In this document: positions 9,666 to 18,627 of the stretch, piece by piece
How the letters are laid out: each line of letters begins with the position of its first letter
Position numbering within the stretch: position 1 is the stretch's first letter
Origin: an uncultured Butyricicoccus sp.
GTDB taxonomy: Bacteria; Bacillota; Clostridia; Oscillospirales; Butyricicoccaceae
Reading direction: 5' to 3'
Assembly (NCBI GenBank): GCA_944376065.1
Contig: CALWBL010000001.1
Coordinates: 310,001 to 374,000 of the forward strand
DNA: 64,000 nt
Position numbers and translations under genes: made by a program
Notes under the pieces: generated by a model
Database searches by the model: none
Seen by the model: only the letters and a program-made list of their open reading frames with translations
What the model was told of the DNA's origin: nothing

Positions 9666-10427
9666 ATGCTAAAGATTGCACTTTCTGGGTGTAACGGTCG
9701 AATGGGTCGTGCTATCACAGATATTTGCGAAAATAAAGAAAACATGAAAATTGTAGCTGGTTTTGATGTTAATGCTGTAAAGTTAGCTGATTTTCCAGTT
9801 TATGCAGACCCAATGGAATATACAGGCGGTGCAGATGTTGTAATCGACTTTTCCAATGTGTCTTGTACTGACAGCTTATTAAAATATTGTCTTGAAACTA
9901 GAACCCCTGTTGTAATTTGCACAACTGGTCATTCCCCTGAGCAGCTCGCCCAAATCGGTGCTGCTGCTACTCAGATTCCAGTTTTCCGCTCTGGCAATAT
10001 GTCTGTTGGCATAAATCTTTTAATGGATTTACTGCGCAAATGCGGTTCTGTTCTGGGTGATGGTTATGATGTAGAAATCATTGAAAAGCACCACAACCAA
10101 AAGCTAGATGCACCAAGCGGCACAGCTTTAATGCTTGCTGACGCGGTTTCTGAAACTCTGCCTTATGATGCCGAGTACACTTATGACCGCCATGAGCGAC
10201 GTGAAAAGCGTCCAAAACATGAAATTGGTATTCATGCTATTCGTGGCGGCACTATTGTAGGCGAGCATACTGTTATGTTTGCAGGTAGAGACGAAATTAT
10301 TGAGCTAAAACACACTGCTCTTTCCCGTGAAGTTTTTGCAGTAGGTGCGGTTGATGCAGCAGCTTTCCTTGCTGAACAAACAAAAGCTGGTCTTTATGAT
10401 ATGAGCCATGTAATTGCTGCAAAATAA
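9666..10427 (+). CDS. dapB: 4-hydroxy-tetrahydrodipicolinate reductase
   Basis: DapB reduces the DapA product to tetrahydrodipicolinate with NAD(P)H. The 253-residue protein has the nucleotide-binding GCNGRMGRAI at residues 7-16, VVIDFSNV, the substrate-binding signature EKHHNQKLDAPSGTALMLAD (~140-160) and the C-terminal HTALSREVFAVGA. AAAGGAGC precedes the ATG. It is the last gene of the riboswitch operon, which ends at a strong terminator shared with the convergent topoisomerase gene. dapF, dapL and lysA are not in the window. Confidence 0.97.
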   Translation: MLKIALSGCNGRMGRAITDICENKENMKIVAGFDVNAVKLADFPVYADPMEYTGGADVVIDFSNVSCTDSLLKYCLETRTPVVICTTGHSPEQLAQIGAAATQIPVFRSGNMSVGINLLMDLLRKCGSVLGDGYDVEIIEKHHNQKLDAPSGTALMLADAVSETLPYDAEYTYDRHERREKRPKHEIGIHAIRGGTIVGEHTVMFAGRDEIIELKHTALSREVFAVGAVDAAAFLAEQTKAGLYDMSHVIAAK

Positions 10428-10430
10428 AAT

Positions 10431-10471
10431 AATAAGACCTTGGGATTAAACTTTAGTCCCAAGGTCTTATT
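10431..10471. terminator. Bidirectional terminator between dapB and the topoisomerase A gene
   Basis: A perfect 15-base stem, AATAAGACCTTGGGA (10431-10445) with TCCCAAGGTCTTATT (10457-10471), abuts the stop codon of the convergent gene. A- and T-rich flanks allow termination on both strands. Confidence 0.92.
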
Positions 10472-12694
10472 TTATAATGTGATTTGCTGCTCTGGTAAAT
10501 CCTCGTCTTTTAAAACCGCTCCAAGCGCTGGTATATTTTTCGCTTTATATCGCTCTGGTTCATTAAAGTTATGTGTGATAACTGCATTTGTTATAATATG
10601 CTTTCCTCTAAGTGTCATAACCTGAACGCCTTGTGTAGAACGTGTAGATTTGATATCAAGCATACCTGCATTTATTATCAATGCTCGCCTGCCCTGTGAT
10701 GATGTACCGAAAATTGTTATCTCAGTTTCATCTGTAACAGGTGCAAAGAACGCAACTGCTGGAGATTTATCAGAATATGCACCAGTAAGCCTGCGTCTAT
10801 TAGTCTTAGTTGCAAATGATTCAAGTGAGAATCTAGCAATTTTGCCATTTTCAAAAACTACGACCATTGTATTTTTATAATCGAGTGGTAAAAATGCAAA
10901 TACAGGCACTTCGCCATCGTCCATACCAAGTTTTTGTGGTAGATAGTCACCAAGTACAGACGCTTTATTGTCCTCAAAATCATAGAGCCTTGCCTTATAC
11001 GCTTGATGCTGATTTGTTATAAAGATAATCTCTTGCTTATTAGTAGATTCTGCCTCCCAAGCGATTTTATCACCATCTTTGAGCTTATGCTCGCTGGACA
11101 TACGCCATGATGCAGGTGTAATTTTTTTAAAATAACCATCTTTTGTTAAGAATAACAACACAGAATAATCTTCAATATGGTCATCTTCATCAAATTCCTT
11201 AACCTCATCAGCATAGATAATTTTTGAATGACGTTCAGCAGGGTATTTTTTTATCACGGTTTCAAGCTCTTTAATTATAATATTACGCTGTTTGGTTTTG
11301 CTCTGGAGAATACCTTCGAGTTTATCAATCTCTTTTTGAAGTTCATCAACTTCATTAGTACGCTTTAAAATATATTCTTTATTTATATTTCTAAGGCGAA
11401 TTTCTGCTATATATTCGGCTTGAATCCGATCGATATCAAACCCGCTTATAAGATTTGGTACAACATCGCTATCAAGCTCAGTATCACGAATAATTTTAAT
11501 TGCTCTATCGATATCAAGCAGGATTTTTCTAAGACCTAAAAGCAGATGCATTTTATCCTTTTTCTTGTTAAGGTCAAAATACACCCTACGTCGAATACTT
11601 TCAGTTCTCCAAGCTGTCCATTCTTCAAGTATTCCGCCTACGCCTAGAACCTTTGGCATACCGCTGATAAGCACATTAAAGTTACATGAGCATGAATCCA
11701 TAAGCGGAGTTAGCTTAAACAGTCTATCCATCAGTTTATCCGCATCTGTGCCACGCTTTAAATCTATAGCGATTTTTAAACCGTTTAAATCTGTTTCATC
11801 ACGAATATCTGCAATTTCTCTAATTTTTCCGCCCTTTACAAGCTCGGCAATTTTATCTATAATAGCCTCGATTGTTGTTGTATATGGAATTTCAGTAATC
11901 TCAATAATATTTTCTTTTTTGATATAGTTCCAACATGCACGAACTTTAAATGAACCTCTGCCTGTTTCATAAATCTTACGCATTTCATTTTCATCAAAGA
12001 TTATTTCTCCGCCCGTTGGAAAATCTGGTGCTGGGAGTGTAGATAAAATATCATGTTCTGGATTTTTAATGCACTCAATCGCAGTTTTACAAACCTCATG
12101 CAGATTAAAACCACAAAAACTAGATGCCATACCAACCGCAATACCAGTGTTAGCAGAAACTAAAATATTGGGGAAAGTTGTTGGCAGAAGTACAGGTTCT
12201 TTCATTTCTCCATCATAGTTATCCACAAAATCTACTGCATCGGCATCAATATCTCTGAAAAGTTCCTGACAAATTCCATCAAGTTTAGCTTCAGTATAAC
12301 GTGATGCAGCATAAGCCATATCACGTGAATAAACCTTACCAAAGTTACCCTTGGAATCAACAAAAGGAGTTAAAAGTGCCTCATTACCACGGGTTAAGCG
12401 CACCATTGTTTCATAAATTGCTTGGTCACCATGGGGATTTAATTTCATGGTTTGACCAACTATATTAGCGGACTTTTTACGAGTTGAGTTTAAAAGTCCC
12501 ATTTTATACATTGTATATAATAGCTTTCTATGTGAAGGTTTAAAGCCATCAATCTCTGGAATAGCACGAGATACAATTACGCTCATTGCATAGGGCATAT
12601 AATTTTTTCTGAGCGTGTCTGTAATCGGCTGTGGTGTTGGCTCAAGTGGTTTCATAACCTCACGCATAGGCTGTTTTTCTGTTTTCTTTGCCAT
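10472..12694 (-). CDS. Type IIA topoisomerase subunit A, divergent GyrA/ParC-like
   Basis: This is the DNA-cleaving subunit of a gyrase/topoisomerase IV-type enzyme (740 residues). The breakage-reunion domain starts with YMPYAMSVIVSRAIPEIDGFKPSHRKLLYTMY; the catalytic Tyr lies in AASRYTEAKL near residue 133. A coiled-coil gate follows (~430-480, NEVDELQKEIDKLEGIL), then a shortened C-terminal beta-repeat domain (FLTKDGYFKKIT, VVFENGKIARFSLESF, GTSSQGRRALII). I see no canonical QRRGGKG GyrA box; the nearest stretch is TNRRRLTG. It pairs with the B subunit 25 bases upstream. It is probably the second, divergent pair found in many Clostridia, closer to topoisomerase IV in role (inference), so I give no symbol. 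Confidence 0.88.
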   Translation of the reverse strand: MAKKTEKQPMREVMKPLEPTPQPITDTLRKNYMPYAMSVIVSRAIPEIDGFKPSHRKLLYTMYKMGLLNSTRKKSANIVGQTMKLNPHGDQAIYETMVRLTRGNEALLTPFVDSKGNFGKVYSRDMAYAASRYTEAKLDGICQELFRDIDADAVDFVDNYDGEMKEPVLLPTTFPNILVSANTGIAVGMASSFCGFNLHEVCKTAIECIKNPEHDILSTLPAPDFPTGGEIIFDENEMRKIYETGRGSFKVRACWNYIKKENIIEITEIPYTTTIEAIIDKIAELVKGGKIREIADIRDETDLNGLKIAIDLKRGTDADKLMDRLFKLTPLMDSCSCNFNVLISGMPKVLGVGGILEEWTAWRTESIRRRVYFDLNKKKDKMHLLLGLRKILLDIDRAIKIIRDTELDSDVVPNLISGFDIDRIQAEYIAEIRLRNINKEYILKRTNEVDELQKEIDKLEGILQSKTKQRNIIIKELETVIKKYPAERHSKIIYADEVKEFDEDDHIEDYSVLLFLTKDGYFKKITPASWRMSSEHKLKDGDKIAWEAESTNKQEIIFITNQHQAYKARLYDFEDNKASVLGDYLPQKLGMDDGEVPVFAFLPLDYKNTMVVVFENGKIARFSLESFATKTNRRRLTGAYSDKSPAVAFFAPVTDETEITIFGTSSQGRRALIINAGMLDIKSTRSTQGVQVMTLRGKHIITNAVITHNFNEPERYKAKNIPALGAVLKDEDLPEQQITL

Positions 12695-12719
12695 TCGGCT
12701 CTACCTTTCTAAATGTTAA

Positions 12720-14714
12720 TTAAGAAATATCTGCAAACTCAAGATATTCATGTCCGTTTTCTGCGATATATTCTTTTCTACCTGCTAGATTATCGCCCAG
12801 AAGTAAATCAAACATATCACTTGTAGCCTTTGCGTCCTCTGGCTCTACTCTAATAAGTCTGCGTGTTGCAGGATTCATTGTAGTTTCCCACATCATATCA
12901 GCCTCATTTTCACCCAGTCCCTTTGAACGCTGTATAGTTACCTTTTTTCCATTTAATTTTTTCAAAATAGCAGCTTTTTCTGTTTCGTCAAATGCAAAAT
13001 AGCTTTTATCCTTATAAGTTATCTCATAAAGAGGAGATTCAGCGATATAAACATAACCTTTTTCAATAAGTGTAGGCGTTAATCTATAAAGCATTGTTAA
13101 AATAAGTGTGCGAATCTGGAAACCATCAACATCGGCATCAGTACAAATAATAACCTTATTCCATCTAAGACTATTAAGGTCAAATGCAGACATATCCTTT
13201 GATGCTTTCGTTTGAACCTCTACCCCGCAGCCTAAAACCTTTAACAAATCTGTTATAATATCATTTTTAAAAATTTTGCTGTAATCAGCCTTTAAACAGT
13301 TTAATATTTTACCTCTAACAGGCATAACCGCTTGAAACTCTGCATCTCTGCCCTGTTTTACTGAACCAAGAGCGGAGTCACCCTCTACTATATAGAGTTC
13401 CCGACGTTCGGTGTCTTTTGTTCGGCAATCTACAAACTTCTGCACTCTATTAGACACATCAATATTGCCAGACAATTTCTTTTTAATATTAAGTCTGGCT
13501 TTTTCGGCTTGCTCACGACTGCGTTTGTTTATGAGAATCTGTTCTGCAATTTTATCAGCCTCAGCTTTGTTTTCGATAAAGTAAACTTCTAATCCTTCTT
13601 TCAAAAACTCTGTCATAGCATCCTGAATAAATTTATTTGTAATCGCCTTTTTAGTCTGATTTTCATAAGATGTATAAGTAGAAAAACAGTTTGTAACTAA
13701 AATTAGCGAATCAAATACATCTTGGAAAGAAATTTTACTCTCATTCTTTTGATATTTACCAATTTGCTTAATATATGCATCAAGAGCAGAAACAAAAGCA
13801 GAACGGACAGCCTTATCTGGTGCACCGCCATACTCAAGCCAAGATGAGTTATGATAGTACTCTATTTTGCTGACTGCTGATGAAAAACAAAAAGCGCAAC
13901 TTAATTTTACTTTATATTCTGGCTTGTCTTCTCTATCCTTACCCTTGCGTTCCGCCTGTAAAAACCGTACTGAAGTGAGAGCCTTTTCCTCTGACAACTC
14001 AGTTACATAATCAACAATACCATTTTCATAGTAGAACTCACTGGTTTCAAACTTATTTCCATTTTGATTTCTCAAAATAAACTTTAAATGTTTATTTACA
14101 ACTGCTTGACGTTTTAAAGTGTCCTCAAAATATGACAGTGGAATATTTATATCTGTAAAGACTTCAAGGTCAGGCAGCCAACGTATTTTTGTACCGCTTT
14201 TCTTAGAATTTACCTCTTTTTTTATAAAGCCTTCTTTACTATCGGTTTTATTTTCACCTTTTTCAAAGTGTAAATTATATTCAAAACCATCACGCAGTAT
14301 GGTAACGTCCATATATTTAGATGAATATTGAGTTGCACAAGTGCCTAGACCATTAAGCCCCAATGAAAACTCATAGTTTTCACCCTCTTGGTTTTTATAT
14401 TTACCACCTGCATAAAGTTCGCAGAAAATAAGCTCCCAGTTATAGCGTTGTTCGTTTTCGTTCCACTCCACTGGAATGCCACGTCCCATATCTGCAACTT
14501 CTATCGAGCCATCAGAATAACGAGTGACTGTTATTTGACTGCCATAGCCCTCTCGTGCCTCGTCTATCGAGTTCGATAATATTTCAAAAACTGCATGTTC
14601 ACAGCCTTCAAGCCCATCAGAGCCAAAAATAACGCCCGGACGTTTACGGACGCGATCTGCTCCTTTTAGGGCGGATATACTTTCATTGCCATAAGAATTT
14701 TTGGCTTTAGTCAT
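12720..14714 (-). CDS. Type IIA topoisomerase subunit B, divergent GyrB/ParE-like
   Basis: This is the ATPase subunit (664 residues) of the same enzyme. The GHKL ATPase domain has EILSNSIDEAREG (catalytic Glu and Asn kept), DMGRGIPV, and GLNGLGT in place of the usual GLHGVGA. The TOPRIM domain has IVEGDSALGSVKQGRD where the usual text is EGDSAGGSAKQGRD, then DADVDGFQIRTLILT and the C-terminal QRSKGLGENEADMMWETTMNP. The metal-binding EGDSA and DxD residues are kept, so it should be active. A strong promoter lies just upstream. The substitutions at normally invariant positions mark it as a divergent paralogue, not the housekeeping GyrB. Confidence 0.88.
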   Translation of the reverse strand: MTKAKNSYGNESISALKGADRVRKRPGVIFGSDGLEGCEHAVFEILSNSIDEAREGYGSQITVTRYSDGSIEVADMGRGIPVEWNENEQRYNWELIFCELYAGGKYKNQEGENYEFSLGLNGLGTCATQYSSKYMDVTILRDGFEYNLHFEKGENKTDSKEGFIKKEVNSKKSGTKIRWLPDLEVFTDINIPLSYFEDTLKRQAVVNKHLKFILRNQNGNKFETSEFYYENGIVDYVTELSEEKALTSVRFLQAERKGKDREDKPEYKVKLSCAFCFSSAVSKIEYYHNSSWLEYGGAPDKAVRSAFVSALDAYIKQIGKYQKNESKISFQDVFDSLILVTNCFSTYTSYENQTKKAITNKFIQDAMTEFLKEGLEVYFIENKAEADKIAEQILINKRSREQAEKARLNIKKKLSGNIDVSNRVQKFVDCRTKDTERRELYIVEGDSALGSVKQGRDAEFQAVMPVRGKILNCLKADYSKIFKNDIITDLLKVLGCGVEVQTKASKDMSAFDLNSLRWNKVIICTDADVDGFQIRTLILTMLYRLTPTLIEKGYVYIAESPLYEITYKDKSYFAFDETEKAAILKKLNGKKVTIQRSKGLGENEADMMWETTMNPATRRLIRVEPEDAKATSDMFDLLLGDNLAGRKEYIAENGHEYLEFADIS

Positions 14715-14751
14715 ATAAATTCCTCTCCTGATTTATTTTCAACTAGACTAT

Positions 14752-14780
14752 ATTATAGCAATTAATTTAACCATCGTCAA
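14752..14780 (-). promoter_or_regulatory. Sigma-A promoter for the topoisomerase operon
   Basis: On minus, TTGACG (14775-14780) and TATAAT (14752-14757) are 17 bases apart, with TGC just before the -10 (extended -10). The transcript would start about 30 bases before the subunit B start. Confidence 0.8.
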
Positions 14781-14850
14781 ATTATGATTATATATTTTAC
14801 TGTATATCTTATCTCATATTGACATATATATGTGTTGGAGGTGGGTTTTT

Positions 14851-15114
14851 ATGGACGCTGCACAAGTTTTAGTATATGTATTTTTCTTATTAATAGCTAT
14901 TTTAGCATTAAGTGCATTATTCACGCCTATAAGGCTGGGATTGAAACTGATTATAAATTCCATTTTTGGTTTTATAGGATTAGTTATAGCTGGGGTATTT
15001 GGAAATTTTATAGGTATTTCAATCTCGATAAATGTATTCACAGTTTTAATAACTGCATTTTTAGGTATATATGGGTTATTACTTATAATCTTATTAAATT
15101 TATTTTTATTTTAG
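14851..15114 (+). CDS. bofA: BofA-like pro-sigma-K processing inhibitor
   Basis: BofA is an integral membrane protein that, in Bacillus, holds the SpoIVFB protease inactive with SpoIVFA so that pro-sigma-K is processed only on a forespore signal. I place the start at 14851, after TTGGAGGTGGG; a frame extension to 14830 lies ahead of that site. The 87 residues are almost wholly hydrophobic. The family core FTPIRLGLKLIINSIFGFIGL is followed by a second helix pair ending IYGLLLIILLNLFLF, with NVFTVLITAFLGI matching the conserved NxxTxxxxGxLGI pattern. It is monocistronic with its own terminator. It suggests spore formation, though BofA-like proteins occur in some non-sporulating Clostridia. Confidence 0.85.
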   Translation: MDAAQVLVYVFFLLIAILALSALFTPIRLGLKLIINSIFGFIGLVIAGVFGNFIGISISINVFTVLITAFLGIYGLLLIILLNLFLF

Positions 15115-15121
15115 GGAAAAA

Positions 15122-15157
15122 ACAAAAACGTTCGGAGGGGGATCCGAACGCTTTTGT
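15122..15157 (+). terminator. Terminator after bofA
   Basis: CGTTCGGA (15129-15136) pairs with TCCGAACG (15143-15150) around GGGGGA, flanked by AAAAA and TTTT. Confidence 0.85.
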
Positions 15158-15401
15158 CTTGGTAAAAAAAGAGTGGTTGAAAAGAGGAAAAGAGAAAAGA
15201 AACTCTCCTTTCCTCATATGCTTTGTCTACGGGTAAATGACAAAACAAAGAGGGGTAAAAAATAGGGGATAAAGGAGTGTTCATTCGAGGAAGGGGAATC
15301 CCTCTCTTGAACTGATACTATATTACATTAGGTTTGTGTATAAATTGTGTCATTTTAATGAAAGAATATTCAAAATTTTATGAACCTGAGATAAAAAGAA
15401 A
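15158..15401. other. Non-coding gap between bofA and rpsU
   Basis: No credible gene is present here. The stretch holds an imperfect inverted repeat at 15184-15215 (GAGGAAA-a-GAGA with TCTC-c-TTTCCTC) and a purine-rich stretch to about 15300. A short frame that runs through the bofA terminator to 15236 is the out-of-frame shadow of bofA. I cannot assign an RNA gene. Confidence 0.5.
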
Positions 15402-15434
15402 AAAGATGCCGAAGAAAAAATCTCCAGCATCTTT
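15402..15434 (-). terminator. Terminator of rpsU
   Basis: AAAGATGC (15402-15409) pairs with GCATCTTT (15427-15434); on minus the stem is followed by TTTCTTTTTATC. It lies 21 bases after the rpsU stop. Confidence 0.85.
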
Positions 15435-15454
15435 GAATCGACTTAGGCAGTGCC

Positions 15455-15637
15455 TTATCTGAACTTACGCTTCTTTGCACGTGCAGCCTCAGACTTCTTG
15501 CGGCGCTTTACGCTAGGGCTTTCATAATGCTCACGCTTGCGGAGCTCGGAAAGCACACCCGCCTTTGCACAGGAACGCTTAAATCTTCTCAGCGCACTGT
15601 CCAAGGATTCATTTTCCTTTACGCGGACTTCCGACAT
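15455..15637 (-). CDS. rpsU: 30S ribosomal protein S21 (bS21)
   Basis: bS21 is a small basic protein of the 30S platform near the anti-Shine-Dalgarno end of 16S rRNA. I place the start at 15637 ([20 protein letters not shown]) because GGAGGGAGGG is 7-8 bases upstream; the frame stays open to 15685 but lacks a second site. The 60 residues have the family N-terminus and the Lys/Arg-rich tail [17 protein letters not shown]. It is monocistronic, with a consensus promoter and a terminator. The local G+C is higher than in its neighbours, typical of a highly expressed ribosomal gene. Confidence 0.97.
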   Translation of the reverse strand: MSEVRVKENESLDSALRRFKRSCAKAGVLSELRKREHYESPSVKRRKKSEAARAKKRKFR

Positions 15638-15748
15638 CGTTTTCCCTCCCTCCGCGCGAACCGTTATTCGGACGCTTAAAAGCACGTTCTGCCAAATATA
15701 ACTAGCATTTTTTTACATAGCTATACCTCTGAACAAAACCGTAAGATT

Positions 15749-15777
15749 ATTATATCGTCTTTTATGTCTGTTGTCAA
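15749..15777 (-). promoter_or_regulatory. Consensus sigma-A promoter for rpsU
   Basis: On minus, TTGACA (15772-15777) and TATAAT (15749-15754) are both exact and 17 bases apart, just beyond the leuS stop. About 100 bases of leader precede rpsU. Confidence 0.92.
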
Positions 15778-15790
15778 GTTTTTTTACAAA

Positions 15791-18205
15791 TTACTTTACA
15801 ACTAGGTTTACAATTTTATTTTTAACGACAATAGTCTTAATAATATTTTTACCTTCGACAGCCTTTTGAATCTTTTCGTCAGCCAAAGCTGTGTCAATAG
15901 CTAGTTGCTGTTCGCAGTCAACTGGAAGGCTTATAGTAGCTCTTAATTTACCATTTACCTGAACTGCAATCTGAATTGAAGATTCCTGAGTTTTGCTTTC
16001 ATCATATTCCGGCCAAGCCTCCAGAGAAAGCACAGAAGTTTCACCAAGCATACTCCACAATTCTTCTGCAACGTGTGGAGCAAATGGACAAATGAGCTTT
16101 AGAAGTGTCTTATACTCCGCACGGTTAATGCCCTTATCATAAAAATCATTTACCATGCTCATCATTGCAGCAATAGCAGTGTTAGCCTTTAGGTTCTCAA
16201 TATCTTCTCCAACCTTTTTGATTGTCTTATGCATAAGAACCTCATGCTGCTTAGAATAAGCATCTGAAGGCTCAATCTTATCAAATAGGTTCCAAACACG
16301 TTCAACAAATCTATGACAACCCTTAATAGATTTAGGACTCCAAGGAGCAGCTTTTTCAAAATCACCGATGAACATTTCATATAGACGCATAGTGTCAGCG
16401 CCATAAGTTTCAACGATTTCATCAGGGTTTACTACATTACCTCTGGACTTAGACATCTTTTCGCCATTTTCGCCTAAAATCATGCCATGGCTTGTACGTT
16501 TAGCGTAAGGCTCCTTAGTTGGAACTACACCAATATCATAAAGGAATTTGTGCCAGAAACGGGAGTAAAGCAGATGGAGTGTAGTATGTTCCATACCACC
16601 ATTATACCAATCAACAGGACCCCAATATTCCATTGCCTCTTTAGATGCAAGAGCATTATTGTTATTTGGGTCCATATAGCGTAAGAAGTACCAAGAAGAA
16701 CCAGCCCACTGTGGCATAGTGTCTGTTTCACGCTTGGCCTTTCCACCGCAGCAAGGGCAAGTAGTGTTTACCCAATCGGTCATCTTAGCCAGTGGGGATT
16801 CGCCGTTTTCTGTTGGCTCATATGAGTCAACATTTGGCAGAGTAAGTGGCAACTGGTCTTCTGGAACTGGAACCCAGCCACACTTATCACACCAAACAAT
16901 AGGAATAGGCTCACCCCAATAACGCTGACGAGAGAATACCCAGTCACGCAGTTTATATTGAACCTTAGCATGTCCAATACCATTTTCTTCTAGCCAAGCA
17001 ATCATAGCAGGGATAGCGTCCTTAACAGTCTTACCATTTAGGAACTCAGAGTTTACAAGAATACCTGTTTCATCCTTAGCGGTGAAAGCTGCCTTTTGAA
17101 CGTCCTCGCCGCCCGAAACAACCTCAATGATATCACAGCCAAAAGCCTTTGCAAATTCCCAGTCACGGTCATCATGTGCAGGAACAGCCATAATAGCACC
17201 TGTACCATAACCCATTAGAACATAGTCGGATACAAAAATAGGAATTTCTTTGCCGTTTACTGGATTTACAGCTCGAACCCCGTCAATGCATACACCGGTT
17301 TTATCCTTGTTAAGCTCAGTACGCTCGAAGTCGGATTTACGAGCAGCTTCTTCGCGATATGCACGAACTGCATCAATATTATTGAGCTTATTTGCCCACT
17401 TTTCTTCAATTATTGGGTGCTCTGGAGAAATAACCATATAAGTCGCACCAAATAAAGTATCTGGACGGGTTGTATAAACGGTTAAAATATCTCCAGTTGT
17501 TGTTTTAAAGTTAACCTCTGCACCAGTAGAACGACCAATCCAGTTTTTCTGCTGAATCTTTACACGTTCAACAAAATCAACTTCATCAAGGTCATCAATT
17601 AGACGTTGTGCATACTCTGTGATTTTAAGCATCCATTGGCTCTTAGTCTTATGAACAACCTCACTGCCACAACGCTCACAAACACCGTTTACAACTTCCT
17701 CATTTGCAAGCACACACTTACAAGAGGTGCACCAGTTTACATTCATTTCCTTTTTATAAGCCAGTCCCTTTTTAAAGAGCTGGAGGAAAATCCACTGTGT
17801 CCATTTGTAATAAGATGGATCGGTTGTGTTTATTTCTCTTGACCAGTCAAAAGAAAGACCTAAAGATTTGAGCTGACTTTTAAATCGAGCAATATTCTTC
17901 TTTGTAACTTCTGCTGGGTGAACATGATTTTTAATTGCGAAATTCTCAGTTGGCAGACCAAAAGCGTCCCAACCCATCGGATACAGAACATTAAATCCCT
18001 GCATACGCCTTTTACGAGCTACAATATCAAGGGCTGTATAAGAACGTGGGTGACCTACATGCAGACCCTGACCAGATGGATATGGAAACTCTACAAGAGC
18101 ATAGAATTTAGGCTTTGTATAGTCCTGAGGTGCTACAAAGCAGGATTTTTCATCCCAAATATCCTGCCATTTCTTTTCAATTTGCTTGTGTTCGTACTTA
18201 TTCAA
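15791..18205 (-). CDS. leuS: Leucyl-tRNA synthetase
   Basis: This class I synthetase (804 residues) charges tRNA-Leu and edits mischarged t[23 protein letters not shown] near residue 40 holds the HVGH form of the HIGH motif. The CP1 editing domain has [16 protein letters not shown] and [16 protein letters not shown] zinc-ribbon pattern [21 protein letters not shown] occurs before editing, and [17 protein letters not shown] is the KMSKS loop. The start codon is TTG at 18205, nine bases after a run of six G; no in-frame ATG or GTG fits better. It is last in the long operon from smc. I see no T-box leader, since rsfS ends only 36 bases upstream. Confidence 0.97.
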   Translation of the reverse strand: MNKYEHKQIEKKWQDIWDEKSCFVAPQDYTKPKFYALVEFPYPSGQGLHVGHPRSYTALDIVARKRRMQGFNVLYPMGWDAFGLPTENFAIKNHVHPAEVTKKNIARFKSQLKSLGLSFDWSREINTTDPSYYKWTQWIFLQLFKKGLAYKKEMNVNWCTSCKCVLANEEVVNGVCERCGSEVVHKTKSQWMLKITEYAQRLIDDLDEVDFVERVKIQQKNWIGRSTGAEVNFKTTTGDILTVYTTRPDTLFGATYMVISPEHPIIEEKWANKLNNIDAVRAYREEAARKSDFERTELNKDKTGVCIDGVRAVNPVNGKEIPIFVSDYVLMGYGTGAIMAVPAHDDRDWEFAKAFGCDIIEVVSGGEDVQKAAFTAKDETGILVNSEFLNGKTVKDAIPAMIAWLEENGIGHAKVQYKLRDWVFSRQRYWGEPIPIVWCDKCGWVPVPEDQLPLTLPNVDSYEPTENGESPLAKMTDWVNTTCPCCGGKAKRETDTMPQWAGSSWYFLRYMDPNNNNALASKEAMEYWGPVDWYNGGMEHTTLHLLYSRFWHKFLYDIGVVPTKEPYAKRTSHGMILGENGEKMSKSRGNVVNPDEIVETYGADTMRLYEMFIGDFEKAAPWSPKSIKGCHRFVERVWNLFDKIEPSDAYSKQHEVLMHKTIKKVGEDIENLKANTAIAAMMSMVNDFYDKGINRAEYKTLLKLICPFAPHVAEELWSMLGETSVLSLEAWPEYDESKTQESSIQIAVQVNGKLRATISLPVDCEQQLAIDTALADEKIQKAVEGKNIIKTIVVKNKIVNLVVK

Positions 18206-18241
18206 TGACGCTAACCCCCCAAAGGTTGAAAATTTGTTATT

Positions 18242-18613
18242 TTATGCCTGTGGATTATCAATACCAAGTTCAGAAAGAGAAATTTTCTCTCCATCTTTCC
18301 ACAGATTTTCCAGTCGATAAAAATCTCTTGTTTCCGGAAGGAAGATATGAACTAAAACTCCACCATAATCTAAAAGAATCCAAGAAGATGACTCAAAACC
18401 CTCTATATGGTGAGGCATAATCTCATGGTCATGCTTTAAATGGAACTCTACGCTATCTGCAAGAGCTTTTACCTGAGTTGTAGATGTTGCAGAACAGATT
18501 ACAAAGTATTCTGCAAGTGTTGTAAGTTCTTCAACTCGAAGAACTTCAATTTCATGTCCTTTACGCTCCAAAAGAGCTTCACAGATATATTTTACCTGTT
18601 GTTTTGCTTCCAT
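18242..18613 (-). CDS. rsfS: Ribosomal silencing factor
   Basis: RsfS (DUF143/Iojap family) binds ribosomal protein uL14 on the 50S subunit and blocks subunit joining when nutrients run low. The 123 residues include YFVICSATSTTQVKALADSVE (~36-56) and the conserved SSWILLDYGGVLVHIFLPETRDFYRLENLW. AAAGGAG precedes the ATG. The order yqeK-LCP-rsfS is common in Firmicutes and supports the call. Confidence 0.95.
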   Translation of the reverse strand: MEAKQQVKYICEALLERKGHEIEVLRVEELTTLAEYFVICSATSTTQVKALADSVEFHLKHDHEIMPHHIEGFESSSWILLDYGGVLVHIFLPETRDFYRLENLWKDGEKISLSELGIDNPQA

Positions 18614-18627
18614 AGTAATTCTCCTTT

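Noticed and set aside
11565..11927. Plus-strand open frame of 120 codons inside the topoisomerase A gene
   Set aside because: Antisense shadow of conserved coding sequence; no ribosome site, low-complexity Ser/Ile composition.
14832..15236. Plus-strand open frame of 134 codons after the topoisomerase operon
   Set aside because: It reads bofA out of frame and passes through the bofA terminator; BofA itself explains the region.
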